DNA of 64,000 bases, taken from NCBI RefSeq assembly GCF_000471905.2, contig NW_006500271.1, positions 39,136-103,135 of the forward strand, given 5' to 3'. The notes below the pieces were generated by a model, which saw only the letters and a list, made by a program, of their open reading frames with translations, was not told the origin of the DNA and did no database searches. The translations under genes were made by a program, and so were the position numbers. Below, piece by piece: positions 1 through 10,408 of this stretch (its first letter is position 1; each line of letters begins with the position of its first letter). The DNA comes from Amborella trichopoda. Taxonomy: Eukaryota; Streptophyta; Magnoliopsida; Amborellales; Amborellaceae.

Positions 1-50
1 CTCTCAAGGGATTACCGCATGGATCTGGTCAGTCTCTTTCCAAATCAGAG

Positions 51-1530
51 GTGTACGAGATCGAGGTGGAACCTATTGAAGTTGACCCAATGATCTTGAG
101 TGAATGTATGGCGATCACCTTCTTAGAGGATGATCTGCAGTTCGGAGAAAAATTTCACAATCGCCCTCTCTTTTTGACTAGTGAGTTACGTGCATGCCCC
201 ATCAACCGAATTTTGCTAGATGGAGGGTCAACAGTCAACCTTATCCCAAGGAAAATCCTCACTCGATAGGGATTAGGGTCTGAGGATGTCACTCCATCTC
301 ATATCACAGTCCAGGGGTTCAACTAGTTAGGAGAGAAGCCGGCTAGCATGGTTCGCCTTCATCTCAAGATTGGTGAATTAAACAATTATGCTCAATTTTA
401 TGTAATCGACACCTACACCTCTTACAACATCCTTATCAATCGCCGGTGCTGCATGACCAGGGGGTGGTTCCATCCACATTGCATCATGCTTCAAGTATAG
501 TCGAGATGGGAGATAGTATACAGTCTATGCCGATAAAAGACCATTTCCTAGATTCAAAACTCTTTATGTTGATGTCAAGTATTACTTCACAGATTTGGTG
601 TTACCCCAAAAGTCGAGTGAAGGCAATCACAAGTATGCGAGGAAGGTAGAACCTTCCCCTCATGAATATGTTGAGGACATCAGGTGAACACTCATGAGCA
701 TTTTTAAAGATGAAGAAAGACAAGGAAAATTTCTCCTTCTGACTCCATTCATCCTAGTATGCCATCTACCATCCCTGAGGAAACTCCATCTTCACCTAAA
801 GATGAGGCTTCCTCCTTTAGTTCTGAGCCACCTTTGCAAGAAGATGAACCAGAAGTCACCCCCAAGACTAAGGAAGTCATGGGGATAGATCTCCCGGACC
901 TAAAGGTCACCTACAAGTCGAACCATAAAAAAGTCCTGCATGTCCTATTGCACTCTAAGAAGCAGAACTGGCATACCAACCACCGTGGAAGGTACTCGAA
1001 ACCCCGATTTTCCTAAGCAAAGAGGATGCTCCTCATCCTATCGCAAGGTCAGATCAGGCTGGTAGTCAGCTTTAGGTCTTACGTTCCCTAATTCTAAGGG
1101 AAAATAGTAGTCGGGGAAATGACAACCCTCTTGCCCTCAAGAGCAGGATCCCTGGCGGAGTTAAGAAGTAAGATTCGCAGTCTCCAGAGCCTATTAGGGT
1201 TATGCATATTGCTTCAAAACATCTAAAGGAGTTCGTGCCTGAGACCAAGAGCTATGACGGGCCTAAAGTCAATGCACCATGAATACAAGCAAAAGTCCCT
1301 TCTGATTGGGCTATTTATAGAGAGTAGGCTCATTATATTATGAGAACAATGAATTATGAGCCCATGTCCAATCAAACATTAAGGGGAGAAGAAGCAACTA
1401 CTCCCCCATTCGAGGTCATTGAAACCACAGCAGCTTATCGCAAGACGAAGCAAGGAATAGGGTATTTTTCTTATCCCCTTGAGACATTGAACATTTTGAG
1501 AGGCAGTCAAGCCCAAAAGAAGGAAATGAA
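51..1530 (+). pseudogene. Tat-like pol remnant: retropepsin and G-patch segment
   Basis: The first reading frame shows the retropepsin active-site motif DGGSTVNLIP with its Asp near base 219, the equivalent of the D-S/T-G triad of LTR-element proteases. A stop follows at 267-269, after which homology continues across frameshifts (protease C-terminal half about 290-500). A linker follows, then at 1,340-1,500 a segment with MNYEP and KQGIGY, matching the G-patch found between protease and RT in many plant Ty3/gypsy polyproteins. The whole stretch aligns with 46,440-47,930 (+) and 7,920-9,400 (-). At least four disruptions mean it cannot make a protein. The start is upstream of, or lost at, the window edge. 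Confidence 0.75.
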
Positions 1531-1668
1531 GAGCAATGAAGCAAAAAAAAGAATAAAATCATGCATCAGAATGAGATAGAGCGGCAAAAGAAGTATTTCA
1601 TTCATAAAATTAGAGATCTTTACAAGTGTCATTATATAAAGAAACAAAAAGAAGAAAAGGACGAAATG

Positions 1669-4023
1669 TCACTTCCAAAAACGATCAATGATCTCGTCAA
1701 TCTTCGCTCTGGAAGCTGCAAAAGAAGCCTTGGCATGCTGAATGCGTCCCTTCAGGTCAATCACCAATTGAGCCTCTTGTCCCAAAAAGGTAGTTTCCTC
1801 CTCTAAGGTGTAGTCAAGGGTTGATATTTCCTTGCCTAACACCCCATCTTCTCCTTCCGAGGCTTTCGCTTCCTTCTCGAGCCCATCAAACTCCTCCATC
1901 ATCCTCTGTATCTTTGCCTTCAAAGTTGTCATTCGATTGAAGCGAACAATTGCCCCTTCATTCAGCTCAGATCTCTGAGAAGCCGTAGCATCCCTCTCCT
2001 GTGTATGGGCCTCAATTGATTCATGACGATGCATGAGAGAGGCTTTTAGAGAGGCCAATTATGACTCCTCTAATTGTTGTACAGTTGTCTCCCATTCCAG
2101 TGCCTTTATTCGCCATCCCTCCAGCTCATTTATGGCACCATCATAATATGGGAGGACCTCTTGTGCGACCCCTAGGAGGGAAATTTGCATTAACTTCTGG
2201 ATTGAATCATCAAAATTGGTGAAGGGCAGTTCCTTTAATTTTCAGACGCCCACACGAAGCATATCCATGATCATGCTGGATACACCACTGAAACTGGGCC
2301 TGGAAGGCAGCCACAATGGAAGAAGCATCGGTTTCATTGGTAGGGCTCGAAGGGATGATAGCCATGTGGGTCACTGGCTCTTCTGGGGCAATCGTGAACC
2401 TGAGGCTCCTCAAATTCAAAGGGATCCCCAGCCTCACTCTACTCAGTCCCCAACATTACCCTCCTCACCTGGCCCCTCGCTCACGGATCTGTTCTCCTCA
2501 AGTTCAACCTTTTCCAGGCCAGATTCTACTCCCGGGGCCCCCCAATCACAATCTTAGTCTCAGCAGCCTTAGCCCTTTCAGGGCCAACTTCTTCTCTTTG
2601 CCCCTCAGTTTTTGGAGCAGCCTCAATAAGTCCAATCTCTCCACCTTGACCTTGACCTTCACCTGCTGGGGTCACTACTTTGGTCTTAGCATTCTCCAAA
2701 GCAGCCTCTTCCCCTTGTCTCTCACCCTCTGACATGGCCTCGATAAGTTCAAGGCCAGCATCTCTTCCTTGTTCTTCACCCTCTTGGACTACCACACCAG
2801 TGTCAGCAAGTCCGGGGCCTACCTTTTTTGTTTGATCTTCATCTTCTAGGACCACCACTTCAGCCACAGCCTCTTCTACCTGGCTTGCATCCCTCACACC
2901 CAGAACCTCTGCCACAAAAAGCTCAACCCCCCTCATCTTCATGACCTATGCACTCAGGGGCCCCAGTCTCTGAACCTTCAAAATCTTCCCTCCAAGAATG
3001 GCTTGGGTCAACATCACCTATAATTTCATCACCCGGCTCAGCAGCTTCCTGATACTCGGGTACCACACCAATCATAGGCTCCTCCTTTTGAGGGATGCTT
3101 GGGCCTTTACTAACCAAGATCGAAGCCCTTGTCTCAGTCGAGGCAGCAACCTGCTGAGGTTCAAAGGCCCTGTCAATGTGAGGTTCCTCCCCTTGAGCAA
3201 TAACTGCATGGCTTTCAGCCCCATTGATCTCCATTGGAACTAGATCTGACTCAAGAATCACCCTTGAACTTAAAGGCATCACCTCAAGTTCCGGCGTCAC
3301 CTCTTGATCAGAAGTGATGCCAATAGGCTCAGAGGAGACGGAGTTATCTACTTAAGTCTCTGAAGAGCTAGAAAACAACTTAGGAGAGGTAGATGATAAT
3401 GACGAATGTGCAAAAGGTGACTCAGAAGGAGTAGCAAATGAATCTGAGGAGGCCGAAGGTATAGAGCTATTTACCTGTTCTAGAATGACAGGAGGTTTCG
3501 CACTCCTTCGTCTTGGAGCGGGTCTGACAGCCAGAGGCGGTGCATGAATGCCCCTAGGGGCAACACGCTTCCTTTTCTTTCTTCCTACTGGTGAAGGAGC
3601 AATTATCTCAAAGCTCCTCCCACGCTGTGGGGGCCGCACCCTACCAATGCATTCAGGTCTTGAATCGGGTGCCCTTCATGACCTGGGACCATTCGACCCT
3701 CCTTCCATTGGAAGATAAAGGTAAGGTTGTAAAAAAGGCTCCCCATCTTCTTTTCCATGGCAAGAAATTGCGACGAAGTGTCATTTGCCGCTATCTCTTG
3801 AGGTATCCCAAGAGCTTGCCAATTCCAAGTGTAGTTCAAGGTAAAAATCTCTCCTAGAGGAGGAGTCTTGAGCATTCTCCTTTTCTTGGTATCTTGGTGC
3901 CAATTGCAGTTCTCCCCTTCTTGGGGGTGATCAACCTCCCAATACCCTCGGCTGGAAATCCTCCACCAGCGTGCATAAGCCTCGGTCGCTTGGGCCCTTC
4001 TGCCAAAATGCGGAACCACAGTT
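1669..4023 (-). pseudogene. Convergent extra ORF: plant-mobile-domain-like N-terminus and coiled-coil C-terminus
   Basis: Read from 4,023 leftward. The first part (to about 3,600) contains EAYARWWRISS and a tryptophan-rich stretch resembling the C-terminal end of the plant mobile domain (aminotransferase-like family). A basic, proline/arginine-rich stretch follows (3,350-3,640), then a long acidic Glu/Gly/Ala-rich linker (2,520-3,300), then a heptad-rich coiled coil (1,669-2,058) ending in IDEIIDRFWK and a stop. Frames shift several times. The N-terminus is removed by the LTR at 4,024. The coiled-coil part is homologous to 7,030-7,748. Extra ORFs in antisense between pol and the 3' LTR are known in Tat-lineage elements. 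The mobile-domain assignment rests on a short stretch. Confidence 0.55.
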
Positions 4024-4374
4024 TGTAAGGACCACAATTGTCTCCCAGTCTAGAGATGCGCATGGTGATAGAGGATGAAATAGAGGCCTAGCACCGTTTG
4101 GAGCATCGCCGCGTGTGTATAAGAGCTTAGCACCGTCTGTGATAAAGAGGTAGAAGAGAGAGAAAGAAAACACATCGTCGAGCATGTAAAGGGCAGCATC
4201 GTGCGTGAAGATGGGCAGTGCCGCTTGTGCATCGCCACACGTGATATAGTAACGCCACATGCGTAAGGACCATCGCCGTTTGTGTAAGGAGACCTAGCGC
4301 TGTCTGTGACCCAGTGTCATTTGTGAATTGATGAAGAGAACGAAAAGTCAGCGCCGTGTGTGAAGATAGGGATG
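4024..4374 (+). repeat. 5' LTR remnant of the deleted chromovirus
   Basis: It starts with TG at 4,024 and matches the sequence at 5,276-5,402 for its first 120 bases. The rest (4,100-4,360) is a loose array of a short motif like ATCGCCGTTTGTGTAAG, GCGCCGTGTGTGAAG or AGCACCGTCTGTGA, recurring every 25-50 bases. The right end is set where integrase coding (LHGVPISIVS) begins. Confidence 0.6.
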
Positions 4375-5275
4375 TAAGATTACACGGTGTACCCATCAGC
4401 ATTGTGTCCAATAGAGAGACTAAGTTTACCTCTAGATTCTGGGCTGGTCTACAGTCAGCTTTGTGGACCGAACATACTTTCAGCCCTACCTTTCATTCCC
4501 AGACATATGGGCAATCCGAAAGGACCATTCAAACACTGGAAGATATGTTACGGGCGTGTTTAGGGGATGCTAGGACCATCTGACCCTAATAGAGTTTGCC
4601 TACAACAATAGCTTCCAAGCCAACATTCAGATGGCACTGTTCGAGGCCCTATATGGGAGGAAGTGTAGATCGCCCATCTGTTGGGATGAGGTGAGTGAGA
4701 GTAAATTACTGGGGCTCGAAATAGTCTAGATAACTTCTAAGAAGATTGCCTTATTAGAGAGTGGCTCAAGATAGCCCAAAGTTGGCAAAATAGTTATGCC
4801 GATAATCACAGGAGAGACCTCGAATTTGATGTAGCTGATCGGGTCTTCTTAAAGATATCACCAACCAAGGGTATTATGAGATTTGGAAAAAAGAGAAAGT
4901 TGAGCCCGTAGTATATTGGGCATTTCAAAATTCTAGAAAGAGTTGGGAAGATGGCTTAACGACTTGCCCTGCCACCTGAACTGGCCAATATTCACAATGT
5001 CTTTCATGTATCATTGCTGATGAAATATCAACCTGACCCATCCCTTGTCTTGGAATAGGAACCAATCCCACTCAGGGAGGACTTAACCTATGTTGAACGA
5101 CCAATTAGGATATTAGACCAGAGAATACAAGTGTTACGCAATAAAGAAATTCCCCTAGTTTGAGTGCAATGGTACTATCACTCAAGAACTTAATCAACAT
5201 GGGAACTGGAGGACAAGGTTTGTGAGAAATACCCCAACCTTTTTTATTGACACGAATGTGATTTTAGGGGTATGA
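4375..5275 (+). pseudogene. Chromovirus integrase C-terminal fragment
   Basis: The translation begins in the integrase core (LHGVPISIVS, then TKFTSRFWAG) and continues through GQSERTIQTLEDMLRAC, where the Glu of GQSE is the third residue of the DDE triad, and on to the YNNSFQA and [15 protein letters not shown] blocks. The second catalytic Asp is replaced: the canonical VSDRD reads VSNRE. After about 4,800 frames break repeatedly, but a C-terminal stretch related to the VLRKKEIPLVRVLW part of the intact relative is visible near 5,120-5,200. A PPT-like TTTTAGGGGTATGA lies directly before the LTR at 5,276. Confidence 0.75.
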
Positions 5276-5402
5276 TGTAAGGACCACAATTTTCTCCCAG
5301 TCCAAATATGAGCATGACGATGGAGGGTGAAACAGAGGCCTAGTGCCATTTGGAGCATCGTCACACATGTATAAGAGCTTAGCGTCGTTTGTGATGAAGA
5401 GG
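5276..5402 (+). repeat. 3' LTR remnant of the deleted chromovirus, truncated
   Basis: This is the direct repeat of 4,024-4,150. It starts TGTAAGGACCACAATTTTCT and ends abruptly after GATGAAGAGG, where a different LTR-like sequence starts. The rest of this LTR is not seen elsewhere in the window. Confidence 0.65.
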
Positions 5403-6895
5403 TGTAGACACCCCATTTTAAATTTGAAAAATTCTATAGTTTTCTTGGACCCTTAGGATCACATTGGCTTAGTGAACCCAAAATCCATATGTTACACAAC
5501 TTACCCTTGGACCCAGAACCATTTTGCCAGCCCAGAAACCTTGTTACACCCTGTTTTGACCCAAAACCTTGAAAATGTGATGTTTTAAGGAAACAATCAT
5601 TAAAAATAGTAAAAAAATCCATTTTAACCCAAATTTTCTCTAAGAGCTACACAAGAGGCTAAGAAACACATCTGAAAAGAAAAAAAGAATTTCAATTTTG
5701 ACAAGTTTTGGTTTGAGCGACACGGGGCGCCGCCTAGGCGATACGACCTGTGCCGCCCAAGCGACACGACCTGTGCCGCCCAAGCGACAAGCCCCATGCC
5801 GCCCAGATCCGGGACCCCCAAAGTTGGACCTTTTGACTAGGGATTTCCTTGTTATGCATGCTGATCATTCCCAACAATTTTTCCCCCCTTTTAGGATCTT
5901 TTCAGGGACCATTTAGGGGGGGGCGGGGGCGTAGAGAGAGAAACAAGTGGGGACTGGAGACAAGAGAAAAAACCCAGAGATAGAGATTAGAAATCCCAAA
6001 GATCTGCAAGAGATAGAGACCTGAGAAAAAAACTCAGAGAAAAAACCCTATCTAACCTAGGCCTAGAGTCCTAGTTTTAAGCAATTTTCCAGGGCTTTCA
6101 AATATGGGTGAGCCCTCAAGGGCTCGGAAATCCCAAGCCAAACGACCCGGTCCGGTATTTTCTCTTCTCTTCTTCCTTTTCTTATTTTACTGTTCTCATA
6201 TCATTTATATTTTTTTTATCTAAATACTATTTTAAAAATCGTGTTTTGAAACTCTTTGGATCACGCTGGCTCCGCCAAAAATCTGAGAGCAGATTTGCTC
6301 GTTTTTTGGCAGATCTAATCTCATATCTGAATTCAACTGTTCCCACTTTCTCTACCATTGCTTTTTCATTTCATTTTTATCAGTTTAAAGTGTCAAATCC
6401 AAGATATCGTCATCGGAGGATCCTCTCTAATTTTCGTGGGGCAAATCGAGTGTGATCCGAGCATCAAAATTTCAAAAATATCAGAATATTTTGAAAATTT
6501 TCAGGTATGTTTTAGGTACTATTTTGTGTTGTTTTCCAAATTTTAACTTCAAAATAAAATATTTGAAAATATAAAAAAAATAATTTTTTGTTAGATCTGC
6601 TGCCACTTTATTTTAATTTATTTTCAACAAAAACAATTTTATTTGTTGTTTATCAAAGTTTACAGTAAGTATCAAAATCTATAAGAAACAAATGTATAAG
6701 AAAATAAAAACAATAAATGTTTAGGTGACACTAGGCGTGCCGCCCAGGCGACATAGGGCGTGCCGCCTAGGTCCAAGGCGACACGCTCTCTGGTTCCCCC
6801 TGTTGCCCAATTCAGAATTTTTTAAAATTTTTCAAGCTGGTTTCTGGGTCTATTTTGTGGTTTTTCACAAAATTTCAAAGTAAACTAAAATTTTG
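5403..6895 (+). repeat. Solo or truncated LTR-like block starting TGTAGACACCCC
   Basis: The first twelve bases are a common start of plant Ty3/gypsy LTRs. There is no coding content. A GC-rich motif containing GACACGACCTGTGCCGCC is repeated three times at 5,715-5,805 and recurs in variant form at 6,724-6,785. A purine-rich leader-like stretch with GAGATAGAGA and AACCCAGAGA runs 5,930-6,060, followed by AT-rich sequence. A CAG then GTATGT at 6,502-6,510 is a good splice-donor consensus. The right boundary is where coiled-coil coding resumes, about 6,896. No second copy exists in the window, so solo LTR versus truncated 5' LTR cannot be decided. Confidence 0.45.
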
Positions 6896-7748
6896 ACCCC
6901 TGAAAATGTCGAAGCTGAAGTGACAGTTCAGGAGAGTGGGGAATAAGAAGGAGATGCTGACCTTAATCTTGTTGATGTTATAGCTGAGAGTTAGAGACGA
7001 GGGGACGGGATTGATTTTGAATCTGGGGTGCTCGACGCTTCAGGATTCACAATTTCTCTAGAAGAGCAAGTGACCCATATGGCTATCGTTCCTTCCAGCT
7101 CAGCCTCGGAAATCGAAATTCCTTCAGCACTGGTGGACCTGAGAGTACCATCTAGACCTATTTTCAATGGAATTATTGCGAGCATGCTCCGTGCAGGTCT
7201 TCAGCATCTAAGGGAGCTGCCCCTCACTTAGCTGGGAGGGGAAATAGTCAAACTGAGGGAGTTTGCTGCTGCGGCCAGCATTTTGGGGGATGCGTCAGAA
7301 GTCCTCTCTCATTGTCATGCTACTCTAGATGAGTTGGAGAGCTGGAGGTTGCATCTTGAGGCTGAGACCAACAAGCTGGCTTCCTTGGAGGCATCAATCT
7401 CACATCGTCGCGAGGGCATAGATTCCTGTGCTCAGAAGAAGGCCACTATGGTTGCTCATCAGCTTGACCTCAAGATGGAGGGGAGAACTTGTTTCAATCG
7501 GATGCTTGAAATAAGGGTCGAGAAGCAAAAGTTAAGAGTGAAATTCGGTGATCTTCAGGAGGAGATGATTCAAAGAAGAGTTTTGGATATTTCTTGGGCT
7601 GAGGATCTATCAGAAATCACTCGCACCAATGACTTCCATAGAGCAGGAAACTCAAATGGTGGTCAAGCTGAAGGAGTGTATCCAACATGTCGAGGCTTCT
7701 TCCGCCACATTTAGAGCAGAGATCAATAAGATCATTGATCATTTTTAA
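6896..7748 (+). pseudogene. Convergent extra ORF of element alpha, coiled-coil part
   Basis: It is homologous to 1,669-2,440 (-). Shared blocks are VTHMAIVPSS, a heptad-rich helix with LEAETNKLASLEASIS, and a C-terminal EINKIIDHF directly before a stop at 7,746-7,748. The upstream mobile-domain-like and basic parts are missing, cut at about 6,896 by the LTR-like block. Stops occur near 6,942, 6,993 and 7,231, and there is a frameshift near 7,620. An AT-rich stretch with AATAAAA at about 7,795 follows and could have been its poly(A) signal. It points toward the protease/G-patch remnant on the other strand. Confidence 0.6.
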
Positions 7749-7919
7749 GGGTTTCCTTCCTTTTACAGCACTTGTAAATAATTTTGAATTTATGAATAAA
7801 ATGCTTCTCTCTTTCTTCTGGCCTTTTTTTTTTCATGATTTCATTCTTCTTTTTGCTTCGTTGCACCTCCTTTGCTCTTTTTGGGCTTGAGCAATTCTCG
7901 AAACGTTTATTGGCTCATG

Positions 7920-10031
7920 TGGCTAATACCCTAAGCCTTGTTTAGCATTTTGATGAGACGTTATGGCTTCAATGACTTCAAATGAGGGAGCAATTGCTTC
8001 TTCTCTCCTTAACATTTGATTGGCCAAAGGCTCATAATTCATTTTCCTCATGATTTGGTGAGCTTGCTCATTATAAATAGTCCAATCAGGAGGGGCTTTG
8101 GCCTCCATTCGGGGTGCATTCACTTCAAGCTCGTCATAGCTTTTTGTCTCAGGCACGAAATCCTTCAAATGTTTTGAAGCGGTACGCGTAACTTCCAATT
8201 GGCTCTGGAGACTATGAACTTCGCTTTTCAACTCTGCTAGGGGATCATGTTCTTGAGGGCAGGAACACTGTCCTTTCTCAAACTGCTCTTCTCCCACCAA
8301 ACCAGGGAAGTGCAAAACTCGACGTTGATTGAATTACCCCTGTGGTGGGACGAGGAACATCCTCTATGCTTACAGCAACTACGTTTTGAAAAATCTTCTG
8401 CGGTAGTTGGCATGCCACTTCTACTTTCAAGAGTGCAATATGGACATGCAAGACTTTTTGATGGTCCGGTGTGTAGGTGACCTTTGGAGCTGGGAATTCT
8501 ATCCCCATGACTTCCTCAATTTCAGGAGTGACTTCTAGTTCATCTTCCTACAAAGGTGTCTCTGAAATGGAAGTAAAAGGGGAAGATTCGTCTTCCGATG
8601 GAGATGGAGCTTTTTCAGGGGAAGTGAATAGCATGATAAGGTGAGGGGAAGTCAGAGGGAGAATTTTGCCTTGTCTTTCCTCTTCTTTGAACATGTCCAC
8701 CAGTGTTCACCCGATGTCCTCAACATCTTCATGGGATGAAGATTCTATCTTCCTTACAGACTTACAGTCACCATCATTTGTCTTTTGGGATGACATCGAA
8801 TCTATGAAGAACTATTTAGCATCAGCATAGTGAGCTGCGACTACCGAAAATGGTCTTTTGTCGGCATAGACTGTATGTTGTCTCCCTTCTTGACTATACA
8901 TAAAGCACTGATGCAATGTGGATGGATCCACCCCCTGGTCGTGGAGCCACAGGCCACCGAGAAGGATGTTATAGGAGGTGTCGGTGTTGATCACATGAAA
9001 CTGGGCATAGTCATTTAGTTCACCAATCTTGAGACAAAGGTAAACAGTGCCAACCGGCTTCTCTCCTGACAGGTTGAATCCTTGAACTGTGATATGAGTC
9101 GGAGTGAGATCTTAAGAACCTAATCCCAACCGAGTGAGGATTCTCCTTGGGATGAGGTTGGCTGCTGACCCTCCATCCAACATAATTCAGTTGATGGGGT
9201 ATGTATGTAATTCACCGGTGACGAAGAGAGGGTGATTGTGAAATTTTTCTCCCAATTGCAGATCATCCTCTGAGAAGGTAATTGCTATACATCCACTCAA
9301 GATCGATGGGTCCACCTCAATGGGTTGTCCACTTCATCTTCATACACCTATGCATCAGAAAGAGCCTGGATTAGAGCCATACAATAGTCCCTTCAGAGAA
9401 TGAGAGCATCATAGATGCTGAGAAGGGCTGGAACTTTCCTTAAGTGCCCCATCACATCATATTTCACTTTTACATCATCGACCTTTGGCGTTTCTGGCCT
9501 TGCCACTGATTTGGGTTGAGGAGCAGGTCTAGGTGGAGAAGATTCACTCTGGCTGACTTGATTACACAGTCGACTTGGTTTGGGTGATGGAGGATTGAGA
9601 TTGGGGCTTAAGAGGTGGCTGGGTGTATGAGACCAGTGGCCTTACAGAGAATTGGAGGATGAGTGGATTGTCTAGGGTATTTGGGTGAGAAAAGAGCACA
9701 GGGAGCTATAGGATGGGTGGATTGCTTGAAGTATTCGGGTGAGGGAGAAGTGGTGAACTAGGAAACTTCAAGATGCTTGACTTCTGAGGTGAAGGCTGCA
9801 ACGTTTTCCCCGATCTCAAGCTTATTTGCCCCATGCTGGGCGATGCTCATGAGATTTGTACCATATGGCATGCCTCCTCAGAATAGAAGCTCTGCCCCCC
9901 TGATTCTTTCAGTCTCTGCTCAAAGTCAGGCTAGGGGGGCCATTGGGATTCTTTGATTTTGACTTCTGGTTCTTCTTTGAAGAAGATGGCTCTGCTTTAG
10001 CTTGAGCCGCCAAGGTGTTAGCAACTGTTAA
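7920..10031 (-). pseudogene. Element alpha, 3' half: gag tail, protease and G-patch segment
   Basis: Read leftward from 10,031. A gag C-terminal stretch (ANTLAAQAKAEP) comes first, then a degraded linker (9,350-9,900), a retropepsin region (about 9,300-8,800, with DTSYNILLGGLWLHDQGV in its second half), a second linker, and a well preserved G-patch-like end at 8,315-7,923 with MRKMNYEPLANQ and KQGLGY. The segment is the continuation of 18,196-18,460. The amino-acid sequence resumes across the chromovirus insertion, matching the uninterrupted relative at 54,850-55,000. Many frame breaks are present. Confidence 0.75.
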
Positions 10032-10203
10032 TGTAATAATCCTAAAAAGAAAAAAAAAAAAAAGAGAAAAGAAACTTTCAATAAGTGATGGTCCATATGA
10101 GCATGACGGTCCTTAGGGACCATCACCATTTTCAAAGCTTTTGGTTTGAATTTGTTTTGTTTGCTGCTGCCTTGCCACGTCTAGTGGACGTGGGCTTTAA
10201 GCG

Positions 10204-10222
10204 TATAAGAGGTAATATAAAC
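10204..10222 (+). promoter_or_regulatory. LTR core promoter (TATA region)
   Basis: TATAAG and TAATATAAAC lie about 175 bases into the LTR and are repeated unchanged at 15,847 and 15,856. A CT-rich stretch about 110 bases downstream looks like the start of the retroelement leader. Confidence 0.45.
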
Positions 10223-10408
10223 GTTACACCTCGTGTATGAGGTGTAACTTAATAAAATATTATTATAAGGTGTCGTAAGAGTTTAGATACGAGAGGCGAG
10301 GACTCCCACCTTAGAAAACTTCTGAGATCTTTCTCTCTCTAGTCGAAACACTGTGAGCTCCTCTCTTTAGCCGAATTTTTATCAGAAGCTCCCTCTCAAA
10401 TATTTTAC

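Larger units (their letters stand above)
1..4023 (+). mobile_element. Tat-like Ty3/gypsy fragment (protease/G-patch plus convergent ORF)
   Basis: This is a partial element cut by the left edge of the window and, on the right, by an LTR beginning TGTAAGGACC at 4,024. On + it encodes a decayed retropepsin region and a G-patch-like segment. About 100-180 bases further on it meets an ORF on the opposite strand that ends at 1,669. The same order and spacing recur at 6,896-10,031 (inverted) and 45,900-48,074, so the layout belongs to the element and is not a chance junction. No RT, RNase H or integrase lies between the G-patch segment and the convergent ORF. Tat affiliation is inferred from the protease and G-patch similarity to the copy at 45,900. 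Confidence 0.75.
4024..5402 (+). mobile_element. Internally deleted chromovirus remnant (LTR, integrase piece, truncated LTR)
   Basis: Two direct copies of a sequence starting TGTAAGGACCACAATT lie at 4,024 and 5,276 and stay similar for about 120 bases. They flank only an integrase C-terminal fragment, so gag, protease, RT and most of integrase are gone. The left LTR passes straight into integrase coding at about 4,375. The right copy is cut at 5,402 by a block starting TGTAGACACCCC. The integrase piece is closely related in protein sequence to the better preserved chromovirus at 10,032-18,195, but the LTRs differ. The element interrupts the convergent ORF at 1,669-4,023. Confidence 0.7.
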
